Below, one piece after another: positions 1 through 6,849 of a stretch of DNA of 12,228 bases. The notes beneath the pieces were generated by a model. It saw nothing but the letters and a program-made list of their open reading frames with translations. It ran no database searches and was not told the origin of the DNA. The stretch comes from Planctomycetota bacterium (GTDB taxonomy: Bacteria > Planctomycetota > Planctomycetia > Planctomycetales > Planctomycetaceae), in NCBI GenBank assembly GCA_024278285.1, contig JAJRTM010000161.1, forward strand, positions 1-12,228, in the 5' to 3' direction. Every line of letters begins with the position of its first letter. Position 1 is the first letter of the stretch. Both the position numbers and the translations under genes were made by a program.

Positions 1-2
1 AA

Positions 3-1199
3 CGAAATGGCGAGCTTTGCCCGGATGAGTTTTTTGTCGGTAAGAAACTAGCCTTTATCCGTGAACAACCAACGTTGCTGGGAACTCCTAAAGATTCCAG
101 GTATGAATACAAAAAATGTGGACAATCCGGACTGGACATTTCCAACTTATTGCCGAATTTGCAAAGTGTTGCTGATGAAATGACCGTGATTAAAACAGTC
201 ACGACCGAACAGTTTAATCATGCACCTGCTCAACTTCACCTTCTGACCGGCTTTGGTCGTTTTGGGCGACCAAGCATCGGCTCCTGGACAACTTACGGTC
301 TCGGTTCAGAAAACCAAAACCTCCCCGGTTTCGTTGTTTTAATCACTGGAGACATCGTCGGTGCAGGAAGCAGCGCGTGGGGAAGCGGGTTTATTCCTTC
401 GGTTTATCAGGGGGTCGAATTCCGCTCTCAAGGTGATCCCGTCCTGTTTCTTTCGAACCCGAAAGGCGTTCCAGTCGAAAGCAGAAAACGGATTATCGAT
501 TCGGTTAATCAGCTCAATCAGGTTCAGTTTGCAGATATTTCTGATCCCGAAATTGAGACACGTATCAATCAGTACGAAATGGCTTATCGGATGCAAACGT
601 CTGTTCCTGAATTGATGGATCTCGAAGGGGAATCGAAGAAAACGCACGAAATGTACGGGACTGCTCCCGGCAAAACGAGTTTCGCCAACAACTGTCTGCT
701 GGCTCGCAGGCTTGTCGAGCGAGGTGTGCGGTTCGTTCAGTTGTTTGATTCCGGCTGGGATATGCACAACGGCGTTTTCAAATCTCTTCCGAAGAAATGC
801 GGCGAAGTCGACAGGCCGATCGCAGCTCTTATCAAAGATTTGAAACAACGTGGACTGCTTGATGAAACTCTCGTGGTCTGGTCCTCTGAATTTGGTCGCA
901 CGCCGATGGCTCAGGGGAAGAATGGGTTGGGAAAAGTTTCTACAGCCGGGCGAGATCATCACAAGGAAGGCTTTGCCCTGTGGATGGCGGGTGGCGGTGT
1001 CAAAGGAGGATATGTGCATGGTAAAACGGATGAACTTGGTTATGCACCGGTAGAAAATCGAGTCGATGTGCATGACTTCAATGCAACAATCATGCACCTG
1101 CTGGGAATGAACCACGAACGTCTCACGTTCAAATATCAAGGGAGACAATTCCGTCTGACAGACATTTTCGGCAACGCGATTAAAGAAGTGATTGCGTAA
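3..1199 (+). CDS. DUF1501 family protein, 5' end outside window
   Basis: The frame is open from base 3, so the gene begins before the window; 398 codons are visible. The TTG at 75 is internal, because the 24 codons before it ([20 protein letters not shown]) continue a normal DUF1501 sequence. DUF1501 proteins belong to the alkaline-phosphatase/sulfatase-like fold and are usually exported; their substrate is unknown. Conserved blocks visible are [13 protein letters not shown] near the start, GWDMHNG in the middle, then SEFGRTP and GRDHHKEG, the last three carrying the likely metal-binding Asp/His/Glu residues. The C-terminus ([13 protein letters not shown]) is typical and complete. The N-terminal signal and the first metal-site block lie outside the window. 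In planctomycetes such genes usually follow a DUF1549/DUF1553 gene, which I would expect just upstream. It ends 26 bases before the stop of the convergent symporter gene. Family certain; function unknown. Confidence 0.9.
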   Translation, partial: RNGELCPDEFFVGKKLAFIREQPTLLGTPKDSRYEYKKCGQSGLDISNLLPNLQSVADEMTVIKTVTTEQFNHAPAQLHLLTGFGRFGRPSIGSWTTYGLGSENQNLPGFVVLITGDIVGAGSSAWGSGFIPSVYQGVEFRSQGDPVLFLSNPKGVPVESRKRIIDSVNQLNQVQFADISDPEIETRINQYEMAYRMQTSVPELMDLEGESKKTHEMYGTAPGKTSFANNCLLARRLVERGVRFVQLFDSGWDMHNGVFKSLPKKCGEVDRPIAALIKDLKQRGLLDETLVVWSSEFGRTPMAQGKNGLGKVSTAGRDHHKEGFALWMAGGGVKGGYVHGKTDELGYAPVENRVDVHDFNATIMHLLGMNHERLTFKYQGRQFRLTDIFGNAIKEVIA

Positions 1200-1225
1200 T
1201 CAAAAATATGTAACGTCGCCGAAAC

Positions 1226-2167
1226 TTACCTCTTCCAGCACCAGTAACTGGCAAGTAATGTCCCGGTGAACATGCAGCCGAAGGTATAGACAGCGGGCGG
1301 GATGGCGGTTGTTGGATCATCAAAAAACTGTAGTGCGAGAATGGTTCCTACGCCGGCGTTTTGCATGCCGATTTCCAGTGTCAATGCTTTGCGTTTCATT
1401 TCATCAAGATGAACCAAGCCGCCCGAAAACCACCCTGCTGCATATCCCAGAATATTCAACGTAATTAACCCGGCAAGTAGTATTGGAGTGACACTTTGCA
1501 ATCGCGTTGCATTCAGTCCGATCGCGACTGCAATGATCCACAAAATCGCTAGGTTTGCCAGTATCGCAGCCAGTGTTAACAGAGAAGGACGATTGCGACC
1601 AAAGAGCATTTTGATCGTAAAGCCGACAACAACAGGTGCTGCGACGTTTTGCAGTAGATTCAAAAAGACGGCACCGGGGTTGGGGCCTTGCGAAACACCG
1701 AGAAACAGCAACAACCCCAAGGGAACTAATAACGGGGAAAGTAATGTTGCCAAGGTTGTCAAACAGATTGAATAACTGACATTTCCACGGGCAGTCAGCG
1801 TGAGAATGTTAGATGCCATCGCTCCGGGGACCGTTCCGACCAGAATAATGCCTGTATAAATTGATCCTTCAAAACGAAACAAATTTGCGATCACAAATGC
1901 GAGCAGTGGCATCGTCAAATACTGTGTGCATGTTCCGAATAAAACAGCCTGCCAGTTTTTCAGAACCTGAACCAATTCATCTTTCGGAAGCAAAAAACCG
2001 ATGCAGAACATTGCCAGCATAATGCTGGGTGTCAATGTCCATGTTTTCCAGAAACTGAAATAACTGGCAGCCTGGGAATCGTTTTGTCCCCAAATCAGTG
2101 CCAGCGATGCACTGCCACACAACCAGAGAATTAAATAACGTTCTAATGTATCTCGCACAAGTTGCAT
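1226..2167 (-). CDS. BASS family sodium-dependent transporter (bile acid:sodium symporter-like)
   Basis: A 313-residue, strongly hydrophobic protein with about nine to ten predicted membrane helices. It matches the bile acid:sodium symporter (BASS/ASBT) superfamily, which imports organic anions together with sodium across the cytoplasmic membrane. The two discontinuous helices of the sodium/substrate core are visible: GTVPGAMASN at residues 111-120, followed by LTLTARGN, and EIGMQNAGVG at residues 265-274. Glu265 and Gln269 correspond to sodium-site residues in characterised members. Length is normal for the family. The ATG at 2167 is the only sensible start; no strong Shine-Dalgarno precedes it. 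It is divergent from ubiE and convergent with the DUF1501 gene. The substrate cannot be read from sequence: bacterial relatives move bile acids, pyruvate, pantoate and other carboxylates. Linkage to quinone genes is probably incidental. Confidence 0.92.
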   Translation of the reverse strand: MQLVRDTLERYLILWLCGSASLALIWGQNDSQAASYFSFWKTWTLTPSIMLAMFCIGFLLPKDELVQVLKNWQAVLFGTCTQYLTMPLLAFVIANLFRFEGSIYTGIILVGTVPGAMASNILTLTARGNVSYSICLTTLATLLSPLLVPLGLLLFLGVSQGPNPGAVFLNLLQNVAAPVVVGFTIKMLFGRNRPSLLTLAAILANLAILWIIAVAIGLNATRLQSVTPILLAGLITLNILGYAAGWFSGGLVHLDEMKRKALTLEIGMQNAGVGTILALQFFDDPTTAIPPAVYTFGCMFTGTLLASYWCWKR

Positions 2168-2188
2168 GTGATCACGTCAGGCGATTGC

Positions 2189-2194
2189 TATAAT
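2189..2194 (+). promoter_or_regulatory. Extended -10 promoter for ubiE
   Basis: A perfect TATAAT preceded by TGC gives a consensus extended -10 element (TGnTATAAT, 2186-2194). No good -35 lies 16-18 bases upstream, as is common for extended -10 promoters. Transcription would start near base 2201, which excludes the ATG at 2193 (part of this element) as the ubiE start. It lies in the short divergent region shared with the symporter gene. Confidence 0.55.
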
Positions 2195-2237
2195 GGGGGT
2201 CAATGAATTTTCCAATAATTTAATAAACAACACGGCA

Positions 2238-3050
2238 ATGCTAATGAGTTCACCCCCAGTTCACCAATCAGAAACCGAACCAAAGAAAGATGAGACTTCG
2301 AATAACGAGTCTCAAATCGACAAATCGGGCCAGCGCGTTCAGAAAATGTTCGGTGAAATCGCTCCCCGTTACGATTTAATGAATCATGTCCTTTCGGGGG
2401 GGACCGATTATTATTGGCGTTGGTACACAATCCGTAAAGCATCTCCCAGCGGAACATCGCCGATTCTCGATGTTTGCACCGGCACGGGCGATCTGGCTTT
2501 TGCTTACTGGAAACGGGGACGAAAACAAATCCCTGTTATTGGCAGCGATTTTACACAGGAAATGCTCGAACTGGCACGAGAAAAATTCAAGAAAAAATAT
2601 CGCAAAGAAGGTGATGCGACAAGTGTTGAATTTGTCCAGGCGGATACTCAGGAGCTTCCGTTTGACGATGATCGTTTTCAAATTGTTTCGGTTGCGTTCG
2701 GTTTAAGAAATATCGCAGATACGATGCAGGGGCTAAAAGAAATGATGCGGGTTTGTCAACCGGGAGGACGGGTTGTCATTCTTGAATTTTCACTTCCCGG
2801 CAACAAACTGCTCCGAGGAATTTATACTTGGTATTTTCGTAATATCCTGCCCCGCATTGGACAGTTCTTTGCTCGCAATAAACATGATGCCTACGAATAC
2901 CTTCCCGAAACAGTTTCGGCATTTCCGTATGGTCAACAGTTGGCAACTCTTCTGGAACAAGCGGGGCTGAAAAAAGTAAAATTCATCCCACTCACATTCG
3001 GTATCGCCACGTTGTACATCGGGTATAAACCTGAATCGAATGTCACATAA
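2238..3050 (+). CDS. ubiE: Demethylmenaquinone / methoxy-benzoquinol C-methyltransferase (UbiE/MenG)
   Basis: A class I SAM-dependent methyltransferase that adds the ring methyl group in the last step of menaquinone synthesis; planctomycetes use menaquinone, so MenG is the more apt name. With the start at 2238 it has 270 residues. A disordered, charged leader (1-30) precedes the UbiE core. YDLMNHVLSGG (45-55) is the first UbiE signature, DVCTGTGDLAF (78-88) is SAM motif I, FGLRNIADT (154-162) follows, and RVCQPGGRVVILEFS (171-185) is the second signature. The usual H-x2-W after the first signature reads DYYWRW here. The frame stays open upstream to an ATG at 2193, but that ATG overlaps the -10 element, so 2238 or 2244 is preferred; neither has a clear Shine-Dalgarno. 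ubiX follows in the same direction after an inverted-repeat element. Confidence 0.93.
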   Translation: MLMSSPPVHQSETEPKKDETSNNESQIDKSGQRVQKMFGEIAPRYDLMNHVLSGGTDYYWRWYTIRKASPSGTSPILDVCTGTGDLAFAYWKRGRKQIPVIGSDFTQEMLELAREKFKKKYRKEGDATSVEFVQADTQELPFDDDRFQIVSVAFGLRNIADTMQGLKEMMRVCQPGGRVVILEFSLPGNKLLRGIYTWYFRNILPRIGQFFARNKHDAYEYLPETVSAFPYGQQLATLLEQAGLKKVKFIPLTFGIATLYIGYKPESNVT

Positions 3051-3064
3051 TCAAGATCGTTTAT

Positions 3065-3203
3065 CGTAGGATGGCGTGCTTGCACCCATCTTCGCGTACC
3101 AAGTTGCGTTCGATAGCAGAAAAGAGTCGGAACCGTTACGAAACTGACTGTAGCATCACGAAATAGAGACCGTATTTGATGGGTGTAAGCACGCCATCCT
3201 ACG
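3065..3203. repeat. 139-bp element with 26-bp terminal inverted repeats
   Basis: The arms are 3065-3090 (begins CGTAGGATGGCGTGC) and 3178-3203. They are reverse complements with a single mismatch at arm position 18 (G versus A), enclosing 87 bp with no credible ORF. The element sits alone in the ubiE-ubiX gap. I see no convincing target-site duplication. The length and near-perfect arms suggest a small non-autonomous palindromic element (MITE-like) rather than a plain terminator, although a transcript would fold into a very long hairpin and could affect ubiE mRNA ends or read-through into ubiX. No second copy is present in this window. Confidence 0.8.
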
Positions 3204-3256
3204 GTTCAAAGATGTGACAAAACTAACCGAGCGGAGTACAACAGAAAAGATTATTC

Positions 3257-3871
3257 ATGTCTGCAGCCGATATTGTTATCGCGATTACCGGAGCAAGTGG
3301 CGTTCAATATGGGCGACGGCTTGTTGATATGCTTCTTCAAGCCGGGCGGACGGTGCATCTGGTGATCAGCCCGGCTGCCTGTCAGGTTTTTCTGGAAGAA
3401 CTATCACTGACTTTCGATTGCGATCCGTTTAATGTGGAGCAGTTTTTGGAAAAAAAAGTTGATGATGAAACGCAATCGCGATTGAAATTCCATCATCATC
3501 AGGATTTTCTCGCAGGAATCGCCAGCGGTTCGTTTCGTACTGCGGGAATGGTGATCTGTCCCTGCTCGATGGGGACGCTTGGCAGCTTGGCGAATGGGAT
3601 GTCTACCAACTTAATTCATCGTGTAGCCGATGTGCATTTGAAAGAACGACGGAAACTAATCATCGTTCCACGAGAAACTCCCCTGAGCAGCATCCAACTG
3701 GAAAACATGAAACGTCTTGTCGATGCCGGTGCGGTGATGCTCCCTGCAATGCCCGGTTTTTATCTTCGCCCGGAATCAATTGACGATTTGATTGATTTCA
3801 TCGTCACTCGCATTTGTGACCATCTTGATGTCGAAGTGAATCTAACCAAACGCTGGGGAAACGAAGCGTAA
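3257..3871 (+). CDS. ubiX: Flavin prenyltransferase UbiX
   Basis: A 204-residue cytoplasmic flavoprotein that joins dimethylallyl phosphate to reduced FMN, giving prenyl-FMN, the cofactor of UbiD-type decarboxylases. Visible motifs are the N-terminal Rossmann-like segment ITGASGVQYGRR (10-21), the phosphate/flavin-binding CPCSMGTLGSLANGMSTNLI (101-120), the conserved RKLIIVPRETPLS (132-144) and AMPGFYLRP (164-172). Length is typical. The ATG at 3257 begins exactly at the canonical N-terminus; the upstream sequence is purine-rich but lacks a strong Shine-Dalgarno. Together with ubiE it supports a role in quinone synthesis: in the futalosine menaquinone route a UbiX/UbiD-type pair removes a naphthoate carboxyl group. 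No ubiD gene is in the window. I see no clear promoter in the gap, so it may rely on read-through from ubiE. Confidence 0.95.
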   Translation: MSAADIVIAITGASGVQYGRRLVDMLLQAGRTVHLVISPAACQVFLEELSLTFDCDPFNVEQFLEKKVDDETQSRLKFHHHQDFLAGIASGSFRTAGMVICPCSMGTLGSLANGMSTNLIHRVADVHLKERRKLIIVPRETPLSSIQLENMKRLVDAGAVMLPAMPGFYLRPESIDDLIDFIVTRICDHLDVEVNLTKRWGNEA

Positions 3872-3896
3872 TTGATCGTTCGAGTAGAATAAAGTT

Positions 3897-3924
3897 TTGC
3901 TGTCCGATCACAATATGATATACT
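3897..3924 (+). promoter_or_regulatory. Sigma70-type promoter with extended -10
   Basis: TTGCTG (3897-3902) and TATACT (3919-3924) are 16 bases apart, and TGA directly before TATACT makes an extended -10. The predicted transcription start is near 3931, giving a leader of about 47 bases to the ATG at 3978. This argues against starts further upstream, such as the TTG at 3897 that is itself part of the -35. Confidence 0.5.
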
Positions 3925-3977
3925 GTCAGGATAGTTTTCCACTCTCTTGTTCTATCGTGAAAGATTTTCTTCTTTCG

Positions 3978-5525
3978 ATGAGTCGAATCGCACCGAATGA
4001 TGCTCTCGCTCCGTTACCTCGCAAGGCGAGTAATATCACGGTTGAGGAGATTTCGTCTGAGCTAATCCCTAGCGAATCTTCCTGGTGGGAGAGGTACGTG
4101 GATCGCAGTGCAATCGGTGGGCTATTTTTGAGCCTGTTTTTGCATGCTGCCCTGCTTCTGTTTCTTGCTCTTATCATTGTGCGTCCTGCTGGGGTGGGGG
4201 AGGTGTTGTTTCTTATTTCCACTTCAGAAGAGCAGGGGGATGAAGATGTCGAGATTGATACAGAAGTGGATCTTTCCAAAGAAACAGGCGGCAAAGATGA
4301 CGCTGTCCCTGAATCGCTTGCTTCCAATCTTTCAAGCCTGAAAGAACCGATGCACGAAATAGAAGAAATAGTCATCGATGCAGACGTTGCGAATTTATTT
4401 CGTCTTGAAGAACTTCCGAATATCGATATCAGTACAGATTTCGGTGGTCGCAGTGCTGCGACACGAGATAAACTTTTGGCGATGTTTGGTGGGAACATTA
4501 AAAGTGAGCAGGCGGTTCGCAATGGTTTACGATGGCTCGCTGCGAGGCAAAGTAAAGATGGGAGTTGGAGTTTCGATCACCGTAGAAAAAAAGATAAACA
4601 CAAAGACCATCAGGCAGGTTCACTGAAGAATTGCAGGATCGGTGCAACGAGTCTTGCTTTGATGTCTTTCCTCGGAGCAGGAGAAACACAAAAGCATGGG
4701 ATGTATGATGATCACGTAGAAAAAGGGTTGAAGTATTTAGTTGATCACGCAGTCAAAGTTCCTGAAGGCTACGATTTACGAGGGCGCAACGGTCCGAAGA
4801 ATGATATCATTCCCGGCGGCAACTATCCGATGTATGCGCATGCGTTGGCAACAATTGCGATTTGTGAAGCGTATGCGATGACCAAAGATCGGCGGCTGCG
4901 AAAAGTTGCCCAGGGAGCGATTGATTTCATTGATGAAACTCGAAACGATGCTCAGGGAGGCTGGCGTTACCAACCGAAACAAGCTGGTGATCTTTCCGTT
5001 TCCGGCTGGATGATTATGGCATTACAAAGTGGAAAGACGGCGCGTCTGCGAGTGAATCGAGTTGCTTTTCTCAGCTCTGGTCAATTTCTCGATGCGACAC
5101 AATCCGCACGAGGTTCGCAATACTCTTACACAGCGGGGCAGAGACCAAGACCTTCCACCACTTCGATTGGATTATTGTGCAGAATGTATCTCGGTTGGGA
5201 TAATAAAAATCCTGCCTTGCAAAACGGCGTCGCTTATCTGAGTCAAACTGGTCCCAGTCCAAACAATATGTATTACAACTATTACGCCACGCAGGTCATG
5301 CACCACGCGGGAGGAGCAACCTGGCCCAAATGGAATCTGGTCATGCGAGACTCACTGGTAAAAAGCCAATTAACAAAGGGACCGGAAAAAGGAAGCTGGA
5401 ACGTCACCGACCCACACGGCAACACCGGAGGCCGCCTGTATCAAACCTGCCTGTCAGTGATGACACTCGAAGTTTATTACAGACATTTGCCGCTTTATCA
5501 ATTGCGAACCGCTGAAAATAAATGA
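3978..5525 (+). CDS. Membrane-anchored prenyltransferase/squalene-oxidase repeat protein
   Basis: A 515-residue protein from the ATG at 3978. The frame is open to 3897, but the promoter lies there. Layout: a short cytoplasmic N-terminus rich in Pro/Ser/Glu (1-43), one hydrophobic helix (about 44-70, AIGGLFLSLFLHAALLLF), an acidic linker with many Glu/Asp (about 83-160), then a helical repeat domain (about 175-505). Repeat units resembling squalene-cyclase/prenyltransferase repeats include GLRWLAARQSKDGSWS (183-198), GGWRYQP (327-333) and GGRLYQTCLSVMTLEVYY (484-501). I see no DxDD motif of terpene cyclases, so it is probably a binding or scaffolding toroid and not a cyclase. The topology suggests a single-pass anchor with the repeat domain outside the cytoplasm. 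Such proteins recur in planctomycetes without assigned function. It converges with the fae-like gene. Confidence 0.85.
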   Translation: MSRIAPNDALAPLPRKASNITVEEISSELIPSESSWWERYVDRSAIGGLFLSLFLHAALLLFLALIIVRPAGVGEVLFLISTSEEQGDEDVEIDTEVDLSKETGGKDDAVPESLASNLSSLKEPMHEIEEIVIDADVANLFRLEELPNIDISTDFGGRSAATRDKLLAMFGGNIKSEQAVRNGLRWLAARQSKDGSWSFDHRRKKDKHKDHQAGSLKNCRIGATSLALMSFLGAGETQKHGMYDDHVEKGLKYLVDHAVKVPEGYDLRGRNGPKNDIIPGGNYPMYAHALATIAICEAYAMTKDRRLRKVAQGAIDFIDETRNDAQGGWRYQPKQAGDLSVSGWMIMALQSGKTARLRVNRVAFLSSGQFLDATQSARGSQYSYTAGQRPRPSTTSIGLLCRMYLGWDNKNPALQNGVAYLSQTGPSPNNMYYNYYATQVMHHAGGATWPKWNLVMRDSLVKSQLTKGPEKGSWNVTDPHGNTGGRLYQTCLSVMTLEVYYRHLPLYQLRTAENK

Positions 5526-5557
5526 GAGTTGTATAGGAGTACATAATCCGTGTTCAA

Positions 5558-6106
5558 TTACAATGTGCCATCCAGCCCTTTCTGGTAATACTTGTGAGTG
5601 ATTTCATCTTGATGTTCGAGAAGCCAGTCGATGCTTGGTTCGTTGCACATTGCTTTGTGAATTGCCTGAGCGGTCGCTTTGCGGTGGATGTCGAACAGGG
5701 CTTTGTGATCCAGATTTTCATCGGTAGCAACACCAGGATTGAGCCAGACCGAACAGATGATTCCCAAGTCGTCTGCTTTCTCTTTCGGAATATCTCCTGC
5801 GCGAACGGCATCGAGAACGCCGTTGGCAATGGCAGCTTGAACGGTTCCCATCAAAATGTTTGTGTACGCACTACTTTTGACGGTTACTTTACTGACCATT
5901 AAAGTCACGGGACGGACCTGAATATCGGTATCCAAAATCGCAAAAACTTTGGAATGTCCGGCTGCCTGATTTCCGGTAAGCGTTGCGATCGCAGTGCCGA
6001 CCGGCCCATCCAGTTCGCCAATTACAATTTCAGGTTCGGCAGCAGTAAAGGGAGGACCGCCAGCCACAAGAGATTCACCAGTCCGCATCACAATTCGATC
6101 ACTCAT
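5558..6106 (-). CDS. Formaldehyde-activating enzyme (Fae) homologue
   Basis: A 182-residue soluble protein of the Fae family. Characterised Fae condenses formaldehyde with tetrahydromethanopterin to methylene-tetrahydromethanopterin, and planctomycetes are among the few bacteria with this C1 pathway. Family features visible are RTGESLV (8-14), IVIGELDGPVGTA (27-39), RPVTLMVSKVTV (65-76), the GTVQAAIANGVLDAV stretch (87-101), KADDL (109-113) and NEPS near the C-terminus. By my alignment from memory, the active-site histidine of classical Fae, a few residues before the IIG strand, is replaced by Glu24 (AAEPEIVIG), and the following Asp by Glu26. It may therefore be a divergent paralogue with a changed reaction, and I give no symbol. 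A good ribosome site (AAAAGGA, 8 bases before the ATG at 6106) fixes the start. It lies downstream of the DUF151 gene on the same strand, across a hairpin. Confidence 0.85.
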   Translation of the reverse strand: MSDRIVMRTGESLVAGGPPFTAAEPEIVIGELDGPVGTAIATLTGNQAAGHSKVFAILDTDIQVRPVTLMVSKVTVKSSAYTNILMGTVQAAIANGVLDAVRAGDIPKEKADDLGIICSVWLNPGVATDENLDHKALFDIHRKATAQAIHKAMCNEPSIDWLLEHQDEITHKYYQKGLDGTL

Positions 6107-6140
6107 TAAACATATCCTTTTAGATTATTATAATTATAGG

Positions 6141-6170
6141 TCACTTGGTGCATCGTGACGCACCAAATGA
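6141..6170 (-). terminator. Hairpin between the DUF151 gene and the fae-like gene
   Basis: The arms TCACTTGGTGC (6141-6151) and GCACCAAATGA (6160-6170) enclose an 8-base loop. Read on the minus strand, all 11 positions pair, one as G-U. It starts 7 bases after the DUF151 stop codon and is followed on that strand by CCTATAATTATAATAATCT, which is U-rich but not a clean U tract. It is either a weak terminator or attenuator, or an mRNA-processing hairpin. Two TATAAT hexamers in the same tail (6127-6132 and 6133-6138) could serve as -10 elements for the fae-like gene, but no -35 is evident. Confidence 0.5.
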
Positions 6171-6177
6171 GACTACC

Positions 6178-6582
6178 TTAACTCACTTCCTGTAAAACAT
6201 CATCTTCTACAAAAATGGGGAGTGGTGGATCGTAGTGCATGGCCAGCGCGATTGCATCGCTGGGGCGGGCATCTACTTCAATTATTTTATCCTCTTTTTG
6301 CAGGCGGATCATTGCATAATACGTATGCTCGTGCAGAGAATTGATGATAATATCGACCGGCTCTGCGCCGAGTTGATGGATCAGATTCTTAATCAAATCG
6401 TGCGTCATCGGACGCGGCGGAGTATCCCCCTTAATGTGTTGATCGATTCGCGTTGCTTCAAACAAGCCGATCAGAATCGGAAAGACTCGCTCGCCCTCAA
6501 CCTCCGAAAGGTAAAGCACCTGCTGATCACTGATCTCGGTAATGATGATCCGCGATAATTCCATTTGAACCAGTTCCGCCAT
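6178..6582 (-). CDS. Bifunctional nuclease (BFN/DUF151) family protein
   Basis: A 134-residue protein made almost entirely of one BFN/DUF151 domain. Conserved elements are the strand pattern LSRIIITEISDQQVLYLSE (9-27), the FPILIGLFEA block (34-43), the alpha segment MTHDLIKNLIHQLGA (59-73), and the family hallmark IEVDARPSDAIALA (101-114). The plant founding member was reported to have DNase and RNase activity; many bacterial members are annotated by homology only, so the activity here is unproven. The start is the ATG at 6582: GGGAG lies 7 bases upstream, whereas the in-frame TTG at 6588 is only one base from it. The C-terminus is acidic (FVEDDVLQEVS). It is first on the leftward transcript, with the fae-like gene downstream. 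Confidence 0.92.
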   Translation of the reverse strand: MAELVQMELSRIIITEISDQQVLYLSEVEGERVFPILIGLFEATRIDQHIKGDTPPRPMTHDLIKNLIHQLGAEPVDIIINSLHEHTYYAMIRLQKEDKIIEVDARPSDAIALAMHYDPPLPIFVEDDVLQEVS

Positions 6583-6641
6583 CCTCAAACTCCCGCCTGA
6601 TAAATTTCTGCATGTCTATTTCAATAAGAGGCACTCATGAC

Positions 6642-6670
6642 ATCATACAGTGATTACCTCCTGATGTCTC
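6642..6670 (-). promoter_or_regulatory. Possible promoter for the DUF151 gene
   Basis: On the minus strand, GAGACA (6665-6670; 4 of 6 to the -35 consensus) and TATGAT (6642-6647; 5 of 6) are 17 bases apart. Transcription would begin near 6635, leaving a leader of about 53 bases to the ATG at 6582. This rests on sequence match only. Confidence 0.4.
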
Positions 6671-6701
6671 GGGATGCGATGGTCCAGAATTGAGAAATCC
6701 C

Positions 6702-6730
6702 TTGACAATTCTCTATAAACAAGCGAAAAT
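6702..6730 (+). promoter_or_regulatory. Possible promoter for the DUF1549/DUF1553 gene
   Basis: A perfect TTGACA (6702-6707) is followed 17 bases later by GAAAAT (6725-6730; 4 of 6). Transcription would begin near 6737, giving a leader of about 113 bases. A 7-bp dyad, AGAATTG (6686-6692) and CAATTCT (6706-6712), overlaps the -35 and could be an operator. The leader contains a weak AT-rich hairpin, ATCATTTAGCTAATGAT (6786-6802), and is otherwise unremarkable. Confidence 0.4.
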
Positions 6731-6849
6731 TTATTCGTTGAGTTTCCCCAAAGATATCCTCAAAAATGCCTGCATCCCTGTTTGTATCATTTAGCTAATG
6801 ATGAAAGCAGCCGCCTTCCTGTGTGTTGCTTTGTTTGATACGAAATATA

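Noticed and set aside
339..1148. 269-codon open frame on the minus strand opposite the left DUF1501 gene
   Set aside because: The plus strand encodes recognisable DUF1501 motifs over the whole span. The antisense product shows no family pattern and is rich in Phe, Arg and His, as expected of a shadow frame.
2168..2175. CRP-type binding site at the GTGATCAC palindrome
   Set aside because: CRP sites need half-sites about six bases apart; here they are fused with no spacer.
3178..3203. Right arm of the inverted repeat as a simple intrinsic terminator for ubiE
   Set aside because: The arms are 87 bases apart and no U tract follows either arm, so the classical terminator model does not fit.
3978..5525. 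Functional squalene-hopene cyclase
   Set aside because: The protein has a membrane anchor and acidic linker, and I find no DxDD catalytic motif in the repeat domain.
6766..6798. 10-codon upstream reading frame in the leader of the DUF1549/DUF1553 gene
   Set aside because: No ribosome site precedes it and the peptide has no run of one regulatory amino acid, so there is no case for a leader peptide.
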